A stretch of DNA of 64,000 nt from Glandiceps talaboti. Its lineage: Eukaryota; Hemichordata; Enteropneusta; Spengelidae. The stretch is taken from contig NC_135561.1 of assembly GCF_964340395.1 (NCBI RefSeq), positions 1,017,001 through 1,081,000 of the forward strand, read 5' to 3'. The notes under the pieces are model-generated. The model saw nothing but the letters and a program-made list of their open reading frames with translations. It was not told the DNA's origin and did not search any database. A program made the position numbers and the translations under genes. Positions 22,755-37,607 of the stretch are shown piece by piece (positions within the stretch are counted from its first letter, which is position 1; every line of letters begins with the position of its first letter).

Positions 22755-23808
22755 ACGGTATGACTGGGCAGTTACATACATAGTACGTTAAGAACTATGT
22801 AATGACACACTGGACAGTGTACTTGGAAAGACTTTGCAGTGAGTAACTCAGTGGGTAATATACTCTGAATAAACTGTGTTTTTCAGTCGGTGTGACACAA
22901 TTATGGGCAATCAATGTAGTCTGAAGAACTAAACTGTAACACATGTACAGCTGTGGACAATTTGACACTGACAGCACTGACATCGTAACTTTTCAAATCG
23001 AATATCTCCACCACGTTAGCCACTTTTTAAAAACTTGTTAGCTATTACACATTACTACATTCTTGCCAGATGGTCAACTGTTTCTCAAACGAGTTAGCCT
23101 ATTTATATCCATTCATTGAGAATAGGGCAAATGTTAGTCAGAGAATACGTCAACCTCTGAGAAGATTACCTTCAACTAGTCTATGTCCCCTGCAGACACA
23201 TATTCGGATCATTCAAGGATTGATTTGTACTCGTCCCAGACAACTCGATACTTAAGTGATAAAACATACATATATATAATATAGACAAACCAAGCAGTGC
23301 ATTCCAACTATTCAATTACTATATTAGCCAGAATAAAAACGGTAACTCGGAGTAACAAGTTTCCTGGATCGTTCGTCATGTGCAAATAGCCTTCAATTAA
23401 CAACTTGCAATTTGGGGAATATTTTGTTTATGGTCTATATGACGTTGCTGTACAAACTGCTTCAGATGTATTGTCGATAATCATATGGCGTTTAGCAACT
23501 GTTATTCTGTTTGTTCAGCATACTCCTATTAACTAGACGTTGTATTTGTACTTTGTAATTGCTGTATCAATTACATTACCCTGGCTGATAACAGAAATGT
23601 AATGCCATTCTAATATTGTATTGAAATTCCTTACCCATAATCCCTACAAATATTAACACGTCCATATATACGTCCATGGTATTTTGTTTTTCTTTACAAG
23701 TAGCCATCGAGTCCAGTATCTGCTATCTTACTTCAACTATGTTAAAGAAATTGACGTCGATCATTTTACTAATTCTTGGGAATGTATTATCTATAACTTT
23801 TGCACCCT

Positions 23809-23810
<2 letters not shown>
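22755..23810. other. No gene seen
   Basis: Ordinary AT-rich intergenic or intronic sequence. I saw no coding, RNA or repeat signal. Confidence 0.5.
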
Positions 23811-23811
<1 letters not shown>

Positions 23812-23840
<29 letters not shown>

Positions 23841-23871
23841 CATACATACATACATACATACATACATACAT

Positions 23872-23902
<31 letters not shown>

Positions 23903-24170
23903 TACATACATACATACATACATACATACATACATACATACATACATACATACATGCATGCATATATACATGCATACATACATGCATGCATGCATGCATG
24001 CACGCACGCACGCACGCTCGCACACATACATACATACATACATACATACATACATACATACATACATACATACATACATACATACATGCATGCATGCATG
24101 CACGCACGCATGCACGCACGCGCACGCGCGCGCGCACGTACGCATGCGCACACGCACGCACGTACGCATA
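23812..24170. repeat. (CATA)n / (CATG)n / (CACG)n alternating purine-pyrimidine tract
   Basis: About 360 bp of alternating purine-pyrimidine sequence grade from CATA through CATG to CACG/CGCG (around 24101-24165). The GC-rich end is favourable for Z-DNA. Long open frames in all six frames result from the 4-bp period. Confidence 0.96.
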
Positions 24171-25440
24171 GCCTCGGTTGTTAGTAATGCCGTGTCTAAA
24201 GTTACACAAAAATCGTGGCAAAATGGAATTTGAAAAAGAATCAAGAAACAACAGTTAATGGTACACAGAAGAATTTAACAAATATGTTAGACATTCAAAA
24301 TAACGTCCTTCATAAAAACAGGAAATGATTAGATATTGGTTTATCTGTTGTAATAGTTTAAGAAAGACATATTATAGCCGGTGTTTCGCTATTTTAAAAC
24401 CAATTAAACTCAACGGCAGACTTGGCAACCAACAACATCGTACACATCAGCTAAAAATAAACGGTCTCTACGAGTGGCCACATAACTGTTAAGTCGATGT
24501 GATGGAATGTAGAACATACGTTTGGTCAATATTGTAAAATACTGTTTTCGTTTCGGATAGAACTCCAGACAGTTGACAAGAACGTACTGTGTGTCTTTGA
24601 AATAAAATCTTACACTTTTGTTGTTAATTTGTTGACAAAAAAACCACTTGTCAGATAAAATCGAGAAACAATCGGGTGGGGGGGGGGGCACCATACAATA
24701 TTTGAAATTGAGATCAAACTGATATCAAAATTTACGCCATAGTAGAATCCAATATGACTGCCTCAAATTCTAAACGGACCAGGAGCAAACTTTCATATGG
24801 CAGAGTAACATAAAGGAGAAATTTTAAGAATGTTGATTTTGAGGGAAATTTGTTCCTTGGGGCCATCTGATTTATGGAAATGGTATTTCCCCTTCGTGTT
24901 ATATCAGATGGCGTGGGAATAAGAATGTCAAGGAATTGGGATGATGTTTAAGGTAATATCATTTGTACATTAATTGTACATATGCATGGGGAGGTTTTCT
25001 TTTTCCGATATATGGTTTTTTGTTATAGGAAGGAAATGGATTTCAGTCAAAGGACATTCTCACAAATCGGGATACTTTATCATAACAAATGGCTGGGAAG
25101 TCGCTGAAAAACGTGTTCTATCAATTCTACACAGAGGGGTGATGGTCTTACGAGGTGTTAACGTAAATCGGCACACTTTGACGATCAAAGGTCGAAGGGA
25201 AGATAAACATGAAGAAATGAAGAGCCGTCAATTTTCAGTATGTCCCGATTTGATCAGACAAGTTTCATATCACAAACAGGATTGCATTACAGTAAAGCAT
25301 TTCACAAGCAACGTTATTCCAATGTAATCAGTAATATTGACAAGATAGGCAGTTCCATGCATTAGCATACACTCAAGTTGATTGGTCAAGTAACTGGCCA
25401 ATCAGCAAATATTATTAAACAGGTATAGAACATACAACAC
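24171..25440. other. No recognisable gene; one unidentified 117-codon open frame
   Basis: The plus-strand open frame at 24974-25327 has no recognised domain, signal peptide or clear splice context, so I do not call it a gene. Nothing else stands out except a short poly-G run near 24676. Confidence 0.4.
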
Positions 25441-25454
25441 AGAAGTTTGTTTGT

Positions 25455-26425
25455 CTTACGTGGATTTTACAAGATGGGTTATTTCATAATTATTATGATA
25501 TACCACTTTATTTTACAAGATGGGTTATTTCATAATTACTATGATATACAATTTTATTTTACAAGATGGGTTACTTCAAAATCATGATATACCACTTTGT
25601 TTTATTTTACAGCTTATATTTGGTGTACACATTTTGATCTAAAAGAACAATATGACTTCATACGACGCACAAGATGGTTTTACAACAAGCTAGGTGGTTC
25701 CATACAATGAATAGGTTTGTTTTACAACAAGTTAGGTGGTTTCATACAACGTACAAGATGGTTGTACAATAAGTTAGGTGGTTTCATACAATATACACAT
25801 TTGTTTGACATAAGGTTAGGTGGTTTCATACAATGAACAGGTTTGTTTTAAAACAAGCTAGGTGGTTCCATGCAATGAACAAATTTGATTTACAAAACGT
25901 TTTGTTGTTCTACGCAATGTACGAGTTTGTTTTGCAACGAGTTTGGTTGTTTCATACAATATACACGTTTATTTTACGTCAAGTTAGGTTTACCATACGA
26001 TGTACAAGTCTGTCTAAACAAGTTAGCTGGTTTCATACAATGTACAAGTTTGTCTTACAACAAGCTAGGTGGTTCCATGCAATGAACAAGTTTGTTTTAC
26101 AACAAGTTAGGTGGTTTCATACAATATACAAGTTTATTTTACGTTAAATTAGGTTTACCATACGATGTACAAGTCTGTCTAACAAGTTAGATGGTTTCAT
26201 ACAATGTACAAGTTTGTCTTACAACAAGCTAGGTGGTCTCATATAATGTACAAGTTGGTTTACATCAAGCTAGGTGGTCTCATATAATGTACAAGTTTGT
26301 CTTACAACAAGCTAGGTGGTCTCATATAATGTACAAGTTGGTTTACATCAAGCTCGGCTGTTCCAGACAAGTTTGTGTTACAAAAAGGTGGTTTCATACA
26401 CGTTTTACAACAAGTTGGGTGGTTT
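25455..26425. repeat. Two adjacent minisatellites (ACAAGATGGGTTATTTC and GGTGGTTTCATACAATG)
   Basis: At 25455-25610 about three units of roughly 50 bp carry ACAAGATGGGTTATTTCATA. At 25660-26425 about 18 units of roughly 42 bp carry CAAGCTAGGTGGTTTCATAC and TGTACAAGTTTGTTTTAC. The two share the ACAAG and GGT..TTTCATA cores and probably arose from one ancestor. Confidence 0.88.
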
Positions 26426-26894
26426 CATAAAACATACGGAATTTCATATAACATGGTCTATTTTAGCAAACATCTAACAAGTCAGGTGGTTTGGGTAGCA
26501 AAGACCATGACAATTCTTGACCATGGGGTTAATTTCATATTAGTAAAACTAGGTTCAAAGATTTTCAGATATAGTTACATTGTTATCATGGTCACCAAAT
26601 GTTTGCATATGTTATGATAGGTGGTCTGTAATTTAATCCACGTCATAACGTGCTCGAGAGGTAAATTTAATATTGTTATGATAGGTGGTCTTTATATTGA
26701 ATTCAAATAACGTGCCAGTTTGAAGATTGATATATTGACTTTATTGTTCTGACCAATATGTGTGACGTAATAGCTATTAAAGGATCATGGGTAAATCTGA
26801 AAGTTTTGCCGTGTTGTCTTTTGTTTCATCTGAATAATTATATAGTTATCTACTTATTGAAAATAATACTCAGTGTTAGTTTTTATATATCACT

Positions 26895-27120
26895 TTCCCA
26901 CTTTGTGCAAATCGCTTTACAATTATTACCCCTGGCTTGGTGGCACACTCTATTCTACGAGGTCCCCAATTATGCAGCTGGTTTGGCTGAGGCACAGTTG
27001 TGGTTCAAATCCTGCCCTTGGACTTTAGCCACTCAGGAACAAACGACAGCGATGGGGCTTGAACCTGCAATCTGCAGATTCCAAGTCGGCAACTCTAACC
27101 TTTCGCCCATCATGACTCCA
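26895..27120 (-). mobile_element. tRNA-derived SINE (minus strand)
   Basis: Read on the minus strand from 27120, the head GGAGTCATGATGGGCGAAAG is followed by a B-box-like GCAGGTTCAAGCCCC. The body then contains CATAATTGGGGACCTCGTAG and the tail TAATTGTAAAGCGAT. The body and tail are shared with the copy near 30301, which supports a dispersed SINE family. Confidence 0.65.
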
Positions 27121-27459
27121 CAAAAAACATTTAAATAGATAGATATATATTTTTAGCTTATACGTTTTGGGGTAATCTTTGCTACATATTTATAATAGGT
27201 ACTCGTATCCTACGTATTGAAGTATACTTAACTATCACTTGTAATTGACTGAACTCAAACCAGTATTAACTTATAAACGATCCGATGACGTCATTTTATT
27301 ATACGTATTCAATTGGATGTCGAGGAAATAACTACTCTGTAAGCAACTGTTCTAACAATGCCAGAAGAGAAGTGTAATGACGTCATTGTTATAGAAGGCA
27401 TGCATTAACATTATACCACATGGAACTCAGGCTCAGTTAGTTTTGTTTACGAAAACAAT

Positions 27460-27503
27460 CAAACAAACAAACAAACAAACAAACAAACAAACAAACAAAC
27501 AAA
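27460..27503. repeat. (AAAC)n microsatellite
   Basis: About ten perfect CAAA units. TTTA and TTTG runs follow at about 27640-27720. Confidence 0.95.
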
Positions 27504-27638
27504 CTAGTCATAAATTGGGGGCATTTCGATTTGTAACTATTTTGCGTACACTAATTCTTGATACTGCCAAACATTTATTATTGTTGATACTGATTTGTGA
27601 TTACTCTATTGTTGATGTTTGTCAGTAATTAATTAATT

Positions 27639-27670
<32 letters not shown>

Positions 27671-27724
27671 GTTTGTTTGTTTGTTTTTTGTTTGTTTTTG
27701 TTTTTTTATTGATTGTTTATTTAT

Positions 27725-28449
27725 GTTCGTTTGTATTTATGTTCCCTGTGATTATACTAGTATCATGTAATCGAGTTTTATGAAATTATTTTCACTCATC
27801 TAATCATCAACTCATTTAATCATCAACTCATCTAAGTATCACTGGTAGCCGTAAGATTTGTAACATCGCACATAACTTAGATAAATGATTTGATGACATA
27901 GTTTTAGGGTATAACCCAAAAATTGAAACCAAGACTGTCGATAAATAAAATATACACAAACCCGTCAACGCAATGTTGAGAAGTGGTGTAGTCATTTCAA
28001 AGCTCAAATAAACAAAACTACTATAGATAAGACTTGTGTTTGTAGATATTGAAGGAAATCATGTCAGAAGTTGAAGTTAGCCTATGTCTCTTTAATTAAA
28101 TGTCACGTACATCATGTACATAGTAAGATGAAATCCAGTCTGTTTATTTGGATGTAATCATCATCATCAACAACATACTCAACGTTGATATATATTTTAT
28201 CAATAACGTAAAGAATTCTTAGCATTTCCATGTCATGTTTTCTCAAAACCCTTACGTCTGTTTTGCCATGGAAATATGTTGCATGTTATTTCACCATGCA
28301 CAGTGATCACACAGCCGCTATGTGGGAGGGTATTGCATTCCGAATAAGATGAATAGGGGTACACGTAATTCAATTATACACGCTATTTTTTTTTCTTGTA
28401 TAACTGCCACTGCCGCCAAAAGTAATATTAGATATGTGCCTATATCTCT

Positions 28450-28450
<1 letters not shown>
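27725..28450. other. No gene seen
   Basis: AT-rich sequence with no recognised feature beyond a short near-duplicate CATCTAATCATCAACTCATT at about 27797-27830. Confidence 0.5.
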
Positions 28451-28794
<344 letters not shown>

Positions 28795-29018
28795 CATATA
28801 ATATACAGTTGATGGTTTCCATTTTACTTCTGACAACATTTCTTGACATAAGAGAACCCAAAATGAAGACTCGCAATAAATTCCTGTCAATGCCAAAGGT
28901 CATAGCAATTGGGAATATTGTCATTGTGGTAGAGCAGGTCCCTGGGAGCAGAACACACACATACACACACGTCTATGAAATGTCTGAATATTAAACAGGC
29001 ATCGGTATATTTACTGTC

Positions 29019-29176
29019 AGTCCTGCTTGCAGACGGTGTACGGGATTAGATTACTGGCATGAGCCGCAACAGCATGTTATTGATGAAAATCGTGTCTGAA
29101 GTTGATGTTAGTTTGAGAATTGAGGGATATACTTGTCAGAATCGAGTCCCGAATTACTACGTCTGCAAGCAGGACT
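29019..29176. mobile_element. Short MITE with AGTCCTGCTTGCAGACG terminal inverted repeats
   Basis: A 17-bp perfect terminal inverted repeat (AGTCCTGCTTGCAGACG at 29019-29035 and its complement at 29160-29176) bounds a 158-bp element. Inside the ends, GGGA/TCCC continue the pairing. Related copies lie at 45889-46110. Confidence 0.8.
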
Positions 29177-29179
29177 AAT

Positions 29180-30295
29180 CTGCTGTTAGACTGACGATGA
29201 AGATTATATTCGATGCATTTCGATGAATGTTTAATTGGCTTCTGGTTCGGATTACCTACAAGTAAACAAGACTTAGTTGCTAGAATTTTATCAATTTGAT
29301 AAAAGTGTTCTAGTGTTTATTGTTTTTAATTGTTGCTATCAATCCGATCGGTTCAGAGATGTGAAATTTGCATGAATACCTTTTTAATTTCTGTGCAGTA
29401 ATCATAAAGATAATTTAGAGGGAAAATGCAATGAATGTGATGAATGTCTGTTTGCATGGCGACAAAGTTGTTATGAGCTTAGAGAGTGGTGTTAAAGTTG
29501 CAATAAACTGAATTAAGTCTCTGCCTGTTCGCATAGTTACCATGCATTAACATTCTACAACTTGCTACAGTATTTACGACAAAAGATGCATGCTGGGTAA
29601 CACAACCCGGTATATTGTTTCCCTGTTCATCATTTCCCCTTCTTTGTCTTCAAATTTAATAGAGGCTGAACTGCACAATTGACTGCCAACGTTTTGAAGA
29701 TATGGGAAGTCTTAAGGGGCATTGGCCAGCTTGAGATGTGAGACGTTATTTTCATGTCGATGGAGATATCAAATATTCCTATAAAACTCATCAAGTATCA
29801 TATTCTCGTCGATTTGTGTCCTGACGAGAGTATAAGCTCCATATAGCGATGACAGGTTATGGTATACTCTGTACGATCCTGATGTTAACGCCGGGCAATG
29901 CTCTGATTCTGGGGTGCACCAAAACATTACCTCAGCGAATCAGTCATTAACTTTTTCCACTGTGATACTACAATTTTCACGGTGGTTGATAAAACATGTT
30001 TCAATGCCTGAATGACGTGTGCATAATGTTCATATGAGCCAACATTTACAACTTAGAAAAACGCTCAGAAAAAAACAAACACCCTTTTGCATTGGCGATT
30101 CATGGTGGTCGAATGAATGGTGTGAGTCACGGGCACTTGTTTCTCGAGATATGGATCAGAATGTTTCTATCAGAATACAATAAAATGTCGATAATATCGA
30201 TACTATTGTGGTATTTAGCCAACTGTATATAAAAGGGGTAAACATTACACTTTTTTCTGTGATCGCAAAAGTTCATTCACCGCGAAATAAGAGTC
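29180..30295. other. No gene seen
   Basis: I saw nothing in this stretch that supports a gene, RNA or repeat. Confidence 0.5.
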
Positions 30296-30300
30296 TCAAC

Positions 30301-30525
30301 CCAGCTGTATAATTGGGGACCTGGTAGGACAAGGTTGCAATGTGAATGCTTTAATCCTACATGTACGTGATTATAGAACCGAAGCTGCAATGGACCGTAT
30401 CACAGTATGACTCCCTAAGTTAATGATAAAGTATGGGAGTGTCCGAGAGGTTACAGTGTCAGCTGTTTTAATTGTAAAGCGCTTTGAGCTCTGTTTGGGA
30501 AAGTTTTATATTAAAACTGACAATA
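30301..30525 (+). mobile_element. SINE-like element with AATTGTAAAGCGCTTTGAG tail
   Basis: ATAATTGGGGACCTGGTAGG matches the body of the minus-strand SINE at 26895-27120, and TAATTGTAAAGCGCTTTGAG matches its tail in longer form. The internal part diverges. The head is unclear, so this may be a 5'-truncated or related-family copy. Confidence 0.55.
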
Positions 30526-30539
30526 TAACACGATTATTA

Positions 30540-33500
30540 CAATCTAAGTAATATTGCAAGTTGTCAGCAGAGAGAGAAGAAGTCGACCCTGTCGACCGAA
30601 GAAATACTTACCAGTACTCAAGCGTAGAAATATGTAGAATTTGATTACAATGAAGTATGCTGGTTGGGCCAGTGGGAAGAAACATTCCATTGAAGTAACA
30701 TCGGGGGATTTCGGATATTGATTGTATGGTAAAAGAAATTTGCGATAAAATCACCAATTTTTCATCATTTTTCCACTATGTTTTTAAAACCCGAATTTCT
30801 TGATAACTGTATTAGTTTTCGGGTCACGGTCGTATTTTGATCTATTTTGAACGTTGAAGAAGTGATAACCACATATCGGGGGACATCCTTAATTTCTATA
30901 GTTATTTCCTTTCAAAAGCGATCTCCTATAGCTGTTAATACCAACCTATTTCCTTGTCGACATTTAACAAGTTTTCCATGAGAAATACTAGTCTACACAA
31001 TAAAACAGGGTCTGAAACCGTTTGCCAAAGAGAGGACTGTTGGCAGACGGAATAGTTGTCAGAGCACCCCCCCCCTCCCCCGTCATTCATGATGGAAGCG
31101 GTTCATTTTTACTGTACCAGCGATTGCAATCCGACCTTGCCTCAAACAGAAACATTGGCAAGTTATGTTTTACGTTTATAATCTTTAAAAGTTTCCATAA
31201 ACTCTACAACCTACGATGGGCCCCAAGTGATTCATACACATTGAATTCTGTCTATGCACATATAATTGCATTAGCGAGTTGCCAACACATGCCTCGAGAC
31301 TATTAAAAAGACAATGTTATTCATCACACAAGAATTAACACAAGTAATTAGACTTTACAAATCACTAATAAATTCCTGAAAAGTTTTACTGCGTTGTTTT
31401 GGCCTCAGACAAAAGTCATTTGTAAACGACAACAAATGCTAACTATGACGGAGTATGGGGAACGTACACTTCTAGGATTGTGCGAATATTGTTCCGTGTC
31501 AATTGTTGAAATATAGCCCTATATATCGTTCGTAGTAATTTACTATCGTGGGGCCCAACTCAGTGATCGTAACCCAACGGTTTGCAGACGAACTTTCACC
31601 GTCTATGCCGTACGTTTATCGCATTATATGACGGTTCAGGATACGTTCCAGACCCTCGAGCTGGTAGTTTTCGATGCCCGAACTATGCTCTTATAAGCTT
31701 TCAACATCTTGAACAACGACGTATATACGTATAGCTAAAAATTGTATAAAGGCATCCTACATCAATATCTATAAGTTTGTTGTCCTTGTTATGCCCCGGG
31801 ACAACCAGACATCTAGATTATTTTCCTCGGACACGGCCAGCACCCGCTAGTATGTAACAGCTGTTTGATGAGGTCAGCGACCTTCGTACGACATCCCTTA
31901 CACTACCTACGCCAATCAAAGTAGTCCGTACAGAATGTGTAGATTGTATAAACACAGGCACTTCGTGTATTCCTAGAGACTTGACTAAAAGTTCATCACA
32001 ACCACTTACGTTATCGCTTAACTCAAATATTTATGTATATAATAGCTCTTCACACTTGCTCATTTCATAATAAACCTCCAAATAATTGTAAATATTGCCA
32101 ACATTTCAACTTGGGGGTGTGTAACCATGAACATGAGCTTAGACCTAAATGACTCGTCGAATTTTGAGAACTCTTAGTTGTGAGAGATGTTAAAACAAGA
32201 GTAGAAGACATTGTATGCAGAGACCTATATCATTTGTCTTGGCTGATAAATACCAACGTCATTCGCATGCTTGCCATCAAATGTACATTCTTGCCATAGT
32301 TTGTCCATCGCATGTCATATCGTAGACAGCTGTGAGGTTCTGCCAGTACTGTCAAAAGGATATTCAAAACTGAACACTACATTCTTGTCTATGTTGGAGA
32401 ACGAGAGGCCAAAACGTTTGAATATTTACAAAAGTTTTGTTTCAATAAATATTCTAGATCAAGTCGTTTACATTTACATCTATTGAAGTGATATAGCAGC
32501 GACTTTTATTTATTTTGAATTCGTTCTTTGAAATTAACTTATATTTTTTTTAATGGAACAAGGGATAGAAAGTGGAAGACTGATGAAATATGCACTTCAG
32601 GCTTCTTTAGTTTGTAAATACTGTACTGTAACGTTAACACGTCCAACTCCCAATACGTGACGAAATACAAAACATAGGAAGATGTACATATGCTAATAAC
32701 GTTTTGTATTTGTGTCACTCGTGTGTATGTTACAGCTTGAACATCCATCATGGAGTGTAGTGCAACATATTTGGTCTCATTCGACGCATTATTTCTCCTA
32801 ATTTTGAGCTAAAAGAGTTTGTATTTGATAAAGAAACCAACCTTCGAACGACGACGAAGTAGAGAATTTGATAACTCACCGTTTTGCCTTCAAAACTCAC
32901 ATCTACAGCGGTTGCGGGCTGAAGTCCATCGAACGGAGAGAAAAGTCGATGAGAAGTATGTCTCAAATGCCTCGGAAATCCAATAGCCCAACACACAGTT
33001 AAGCCTTCGCCAAATATGGTGCGCCAAGTTCCAATAGTACTTGCAGACGAGCATAGACCCCCCGTAACGTCAGCTAAATTTGGACAGCCACACGTAATGA
33101 GCTATGTGTCACGGCTTTTACCACTGAGTTTAGTACTGCAACTGATATAGGTGTAAAAAATGCCAGGGATGAAATTTACAGGTACGGCGAACTCGAACAC
33201 CTTAAACGGTAAGAGCGGTCGAGTGGTAGTTCGTAAGTCCGAGGATTACCAAAGGTGGTGTCACTTAGATGTACCGAAGAATCCACCTACTGTCGAAGTA
33301 CGTGTGATTTGTTGTCCCGAAAGAATGACAACCACTCAGGGAAGCTGACTGAAATTGACAACCAATCACGTGATCTACAAACTAATATATTAAGAAAAGC
33401 AATCCTGTTATGAATACGTATACACTTAAAAAGCCGACCAGTATCATAAACAGTCTCGTCGCACCAAGGAACGTTACCCTGGCAACCATAAGATGATATC

Positions 33501-34330
33501 TTTGGGCGCCTTTTGCTCTGTGCACGGATGTGTAAAATAAAATGGTGTTTAGTGTCAATGTTCGATATAATATTATGTCGGAATGTAAGTCAGGGTTTGA
33601 GTAAATGTTTTGATTTACGTACAGACGTTAATCGCTCATCACTTAATATACTTGGCCAAGTCATGTGAGAGCACCGTCAAAACTATAACGTGAAACATAC
33701 TTGCAGCGTACGTACGTCGGAAGCTCAAACCGAGTGTGCAAATCCAGTGGAAAATGCTGCACGTGTCGCAAAGAATCAAATTTCACATCGGAATTTCAAA
33801 AGTGTATTTTTATCGAATATTTCAGTTCTTGTTTTGATCCAACTCGATGCATTATATGGGTCATATACGGGGTAAGGTGATGATAGCTGGTATGAGTAGT
33901 CTTTAATTGTTCATTTACATTTAGGTTTGATATAAATTATAACATTCTGCTTGTCTGTGGATAACTTCGGGAGATGTAAAAGCCATAAAGCATGAGAACT
34001 AGACGTAGCAGTGACATCGTGGTATCGCAAAGTCGATAATTTAGTATAACTACAAGTACTAAATACAATAAAGTATACAATTAAATACTAGTAAACTCCA
34101 AGTGTAATGCTACCTATTAAACCAAGCTGAAGAGCCCGGAATCAAAAATTTAACAATGAACGGAACAAATAGCGAGACGAAGAAAAATAACAGAACTGTG
34201 TGAAACTCCTGCTGAAGACAACATTAGTGCAACAGTCTATATACGATTTCGCCATTGCGTGGATTGGATTGGATAGTTTGATCTGGTCACGAATTATGCA
34301 TGTTGGGTGTTGCATTTCACGTACGTAATC
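30540..34330. other. No gene seen
   Basis: Only short open frames with no recognised domain were found on either strand. A short poly-C run near 31066 is the only compositional oddity. Confidence 0.5.
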
Positions 34331-34348
34331 TAATTAGTCTTCCAGTTA

Positions 34349-34458
34349 AACCTGCACCAGGTGTAACTGGAACCTGCACCAGGTGTAACTGGAACCTGCA
34401 CCAGGTGTAACTGGAACCTGCACCAGGTGTAACTGGAACCTGCACCAGGTGTAACTGG
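34349..34458. repeat. Five perfect 22-bp tandem repeats (CACCAGGTGTAACTGGAACC)
   Basis: Exactly 110 bp form five identical 22-bp units. Each holds the palindromic CACCTGGTG/CACCAGGTG core. Perfect identity suggests recent expansion. Confidence 0.95.
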
Positions 34459-35257
34459 AGAATTATTTCCGATAAAATAACCAACTCTATGTTCACTGAA
34501 ATGATTAAATACCAAAGACGTTGTACATGTTAATTAGAGGTAGATTTTCAATCCATAAGTAACATAGTACATTAGGTTGAATAGTGATTGCTGATTTTAT
34601 GGGTGCGGATCCAAAAATCAATTTGGATGTATTGCACCATACGAAATGTACAGCTACACAAATATGTTTACCATAGGTTGGTCTATACAGTTCAGGGTGT
34701 ACGATATATTATGATTGAAATGAGTGATATAGGTATAAGCTTAATTTCTATATTTACCCCTACTTCCTTCGTGTGTTGTTTATTTTCGAGTTTTTGTTGG
34801 GAAGTGGCCGCCTTCTTCCGACGTAGAAACACAGAATGAAAACAAACGACAGTATACGAAGCTTTAAAAGAGGTCAATAAATAAATAAATCAAGCCACAT
34901 ACATAAGATTTTAATCAGATTGCGATGTTACATACATAGTACAATATTGAATTTCGTAAAACATTAAACCGTTTACGACCTTTGCTGTGGTATCATTAAA
35001 TTCCTTAGCTGTGTTAGAGTGTTGCAATAACATGCTAGTTGCATAGCCATACTGTTGCACTACTCAAAGATAAATTAATGGTAATTAAATACACGCCCAT
35101 AAGATATACCATAACGTAATGAATGATAAATGGTCAATATTTGAATTGTCTATGTGATGAGTAGATGGTGTTAAAAGCTATGTTTAATTCTTTACGACTT
35201 ATTTGCTTATCAAATAACGATATCACCTCAATTCAATCCACACCCGTTCTAACTCTA

Positions 35258-35545
35258 CATATATTATATCACCTCAACTCCGCGTATATTATATCACCTT
35301 AACTACACGTATATTATATCACCCCAACTCTACATATATTATATCACCTCAACTCTACATAATTATATTATATCACCTTAACTCTACATATATTATATCA
35401 CCTCAACTCTACATATATTATATCACCCCAACTCCACGTATATTATATCACCTCAACTCTACATATATCATATCACCTCAACTCTACATATATTATATCA
35501 CCTCAACTCTACATCACCTCAACTCCACGTATATTATATCACCTT
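35258..35545. repeat. 25-bp minisatellite ATATTATATCACCTCAACTC
   Basis: About eleven units of 25 bp carry TATATTATATCACC followed by TCAACTCTACA. Further degenerate units appear at about 36545-36655, after a roughly 1-kb interruption. Confidence 0.92.
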
Positions 35546-36540
<995 letters not shown>

Positions 36541-36659
36541 AGTGGGTATATCACCTCAACCCTACACCTATCGCATCACGTAAACTCTACGTATATAATA
36601 TAATATAACCTCAACTGTACATCTCTCACCCCATCTCAACGCCACATATATCACATCAG

Positions 36660-37600
36660 GTCATTTGATATCACTGACCGTTGGCGATGTCTACATCGTA
36701 ACGGGTGTCAATAGACTGACAACAGATGCGTCAGTGGAAATGTCGGCACTACTGTCATTCTTCAGGTGAAACTAACCGCGACTTGAAATAGCTGGAGGCT
36801 ATTATTTTACTAACTAGTAACTGTATTCCTGTACACGCTCTCACAAGATGATACATCGCATTATAATTTATAGCCAAGAGACTTGTGGTCACTATCATAG
36901 GTTAGTGTTTCTAGTGGAAATGTCAAGATACCACAACAAGCCTCTGAGCTGTGCAATTTGTATCTAGATTTCAGATACCAGAATTCATGTCATCGGGTAA
37001 TTTTAAAGACGTAATTTCTTAGATTACTTTGTATGTGTTTCTAAGTCTCGCGGTACACAGAGCACATTTGGCCAATTGTCCACTCGACTTATGAATAGAG
37101 TCTCCGAGAGATACCTATGCAATATAAGCTAAATACACTGTAGAAGAGCATCTACAACTTGTTGATGTTTTGACAACTAGCCAAAATCAAACAACATTCC
37201 ATATATATGTACAACATATGTACGTGTTCAGATAAACACGTCATGAACACGACATACAGTTAATGACCAGCCAAAGGAACTATGCACCACACATAGGTGA
37301 TGGGCAACCACAGAAAGCATGCACAGTACAGCTGGTAGTACGGCCATCATGCACCACACAATAGCCAACAAACATAGCCATGGATATGACGCACTGACTG
37401 GTTTGATAACAGCATGAATAACAGTAAGACACACATGATCACATGACATACTAGTACATGTATACATATAAGACATAAGATAAAATAATACCCACGTAAT
37501 ACTATCCTGAATTGTGGTCCGAGGGTTCTTACCAGCTAAGCTAATACGTTAATGACTTGGTTTTTCACCTGTCGAGGAAAAGCGTAGATCAGGATAACAC
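36660..37600. other. No gene seen
   Basis: Ordinary AT-rich sequence. I found no gene, RNA or repeat that I can support. Confidence 0.5.
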
Positions 37601-37607
37601 ACTTAAT

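Noticed and set aside
23676-24251. Long open frames (YIHT, MYVC repeats) on both strands
   Set aside because: They follow from the 4-bp CATA/CACG period, which is open in every frame.
24974-25327. 117-codon plus-strand open frame
   Set aside because: No recognised domain, no strong start context and no paired exon. It could be real, but I cannot support it.
33160-33348. 62-codon open frame with a GGTCGAGTGGTAG word resembling an A box
   Set aside because: No B box at a suitable distance and no protein similarity that I recognise.
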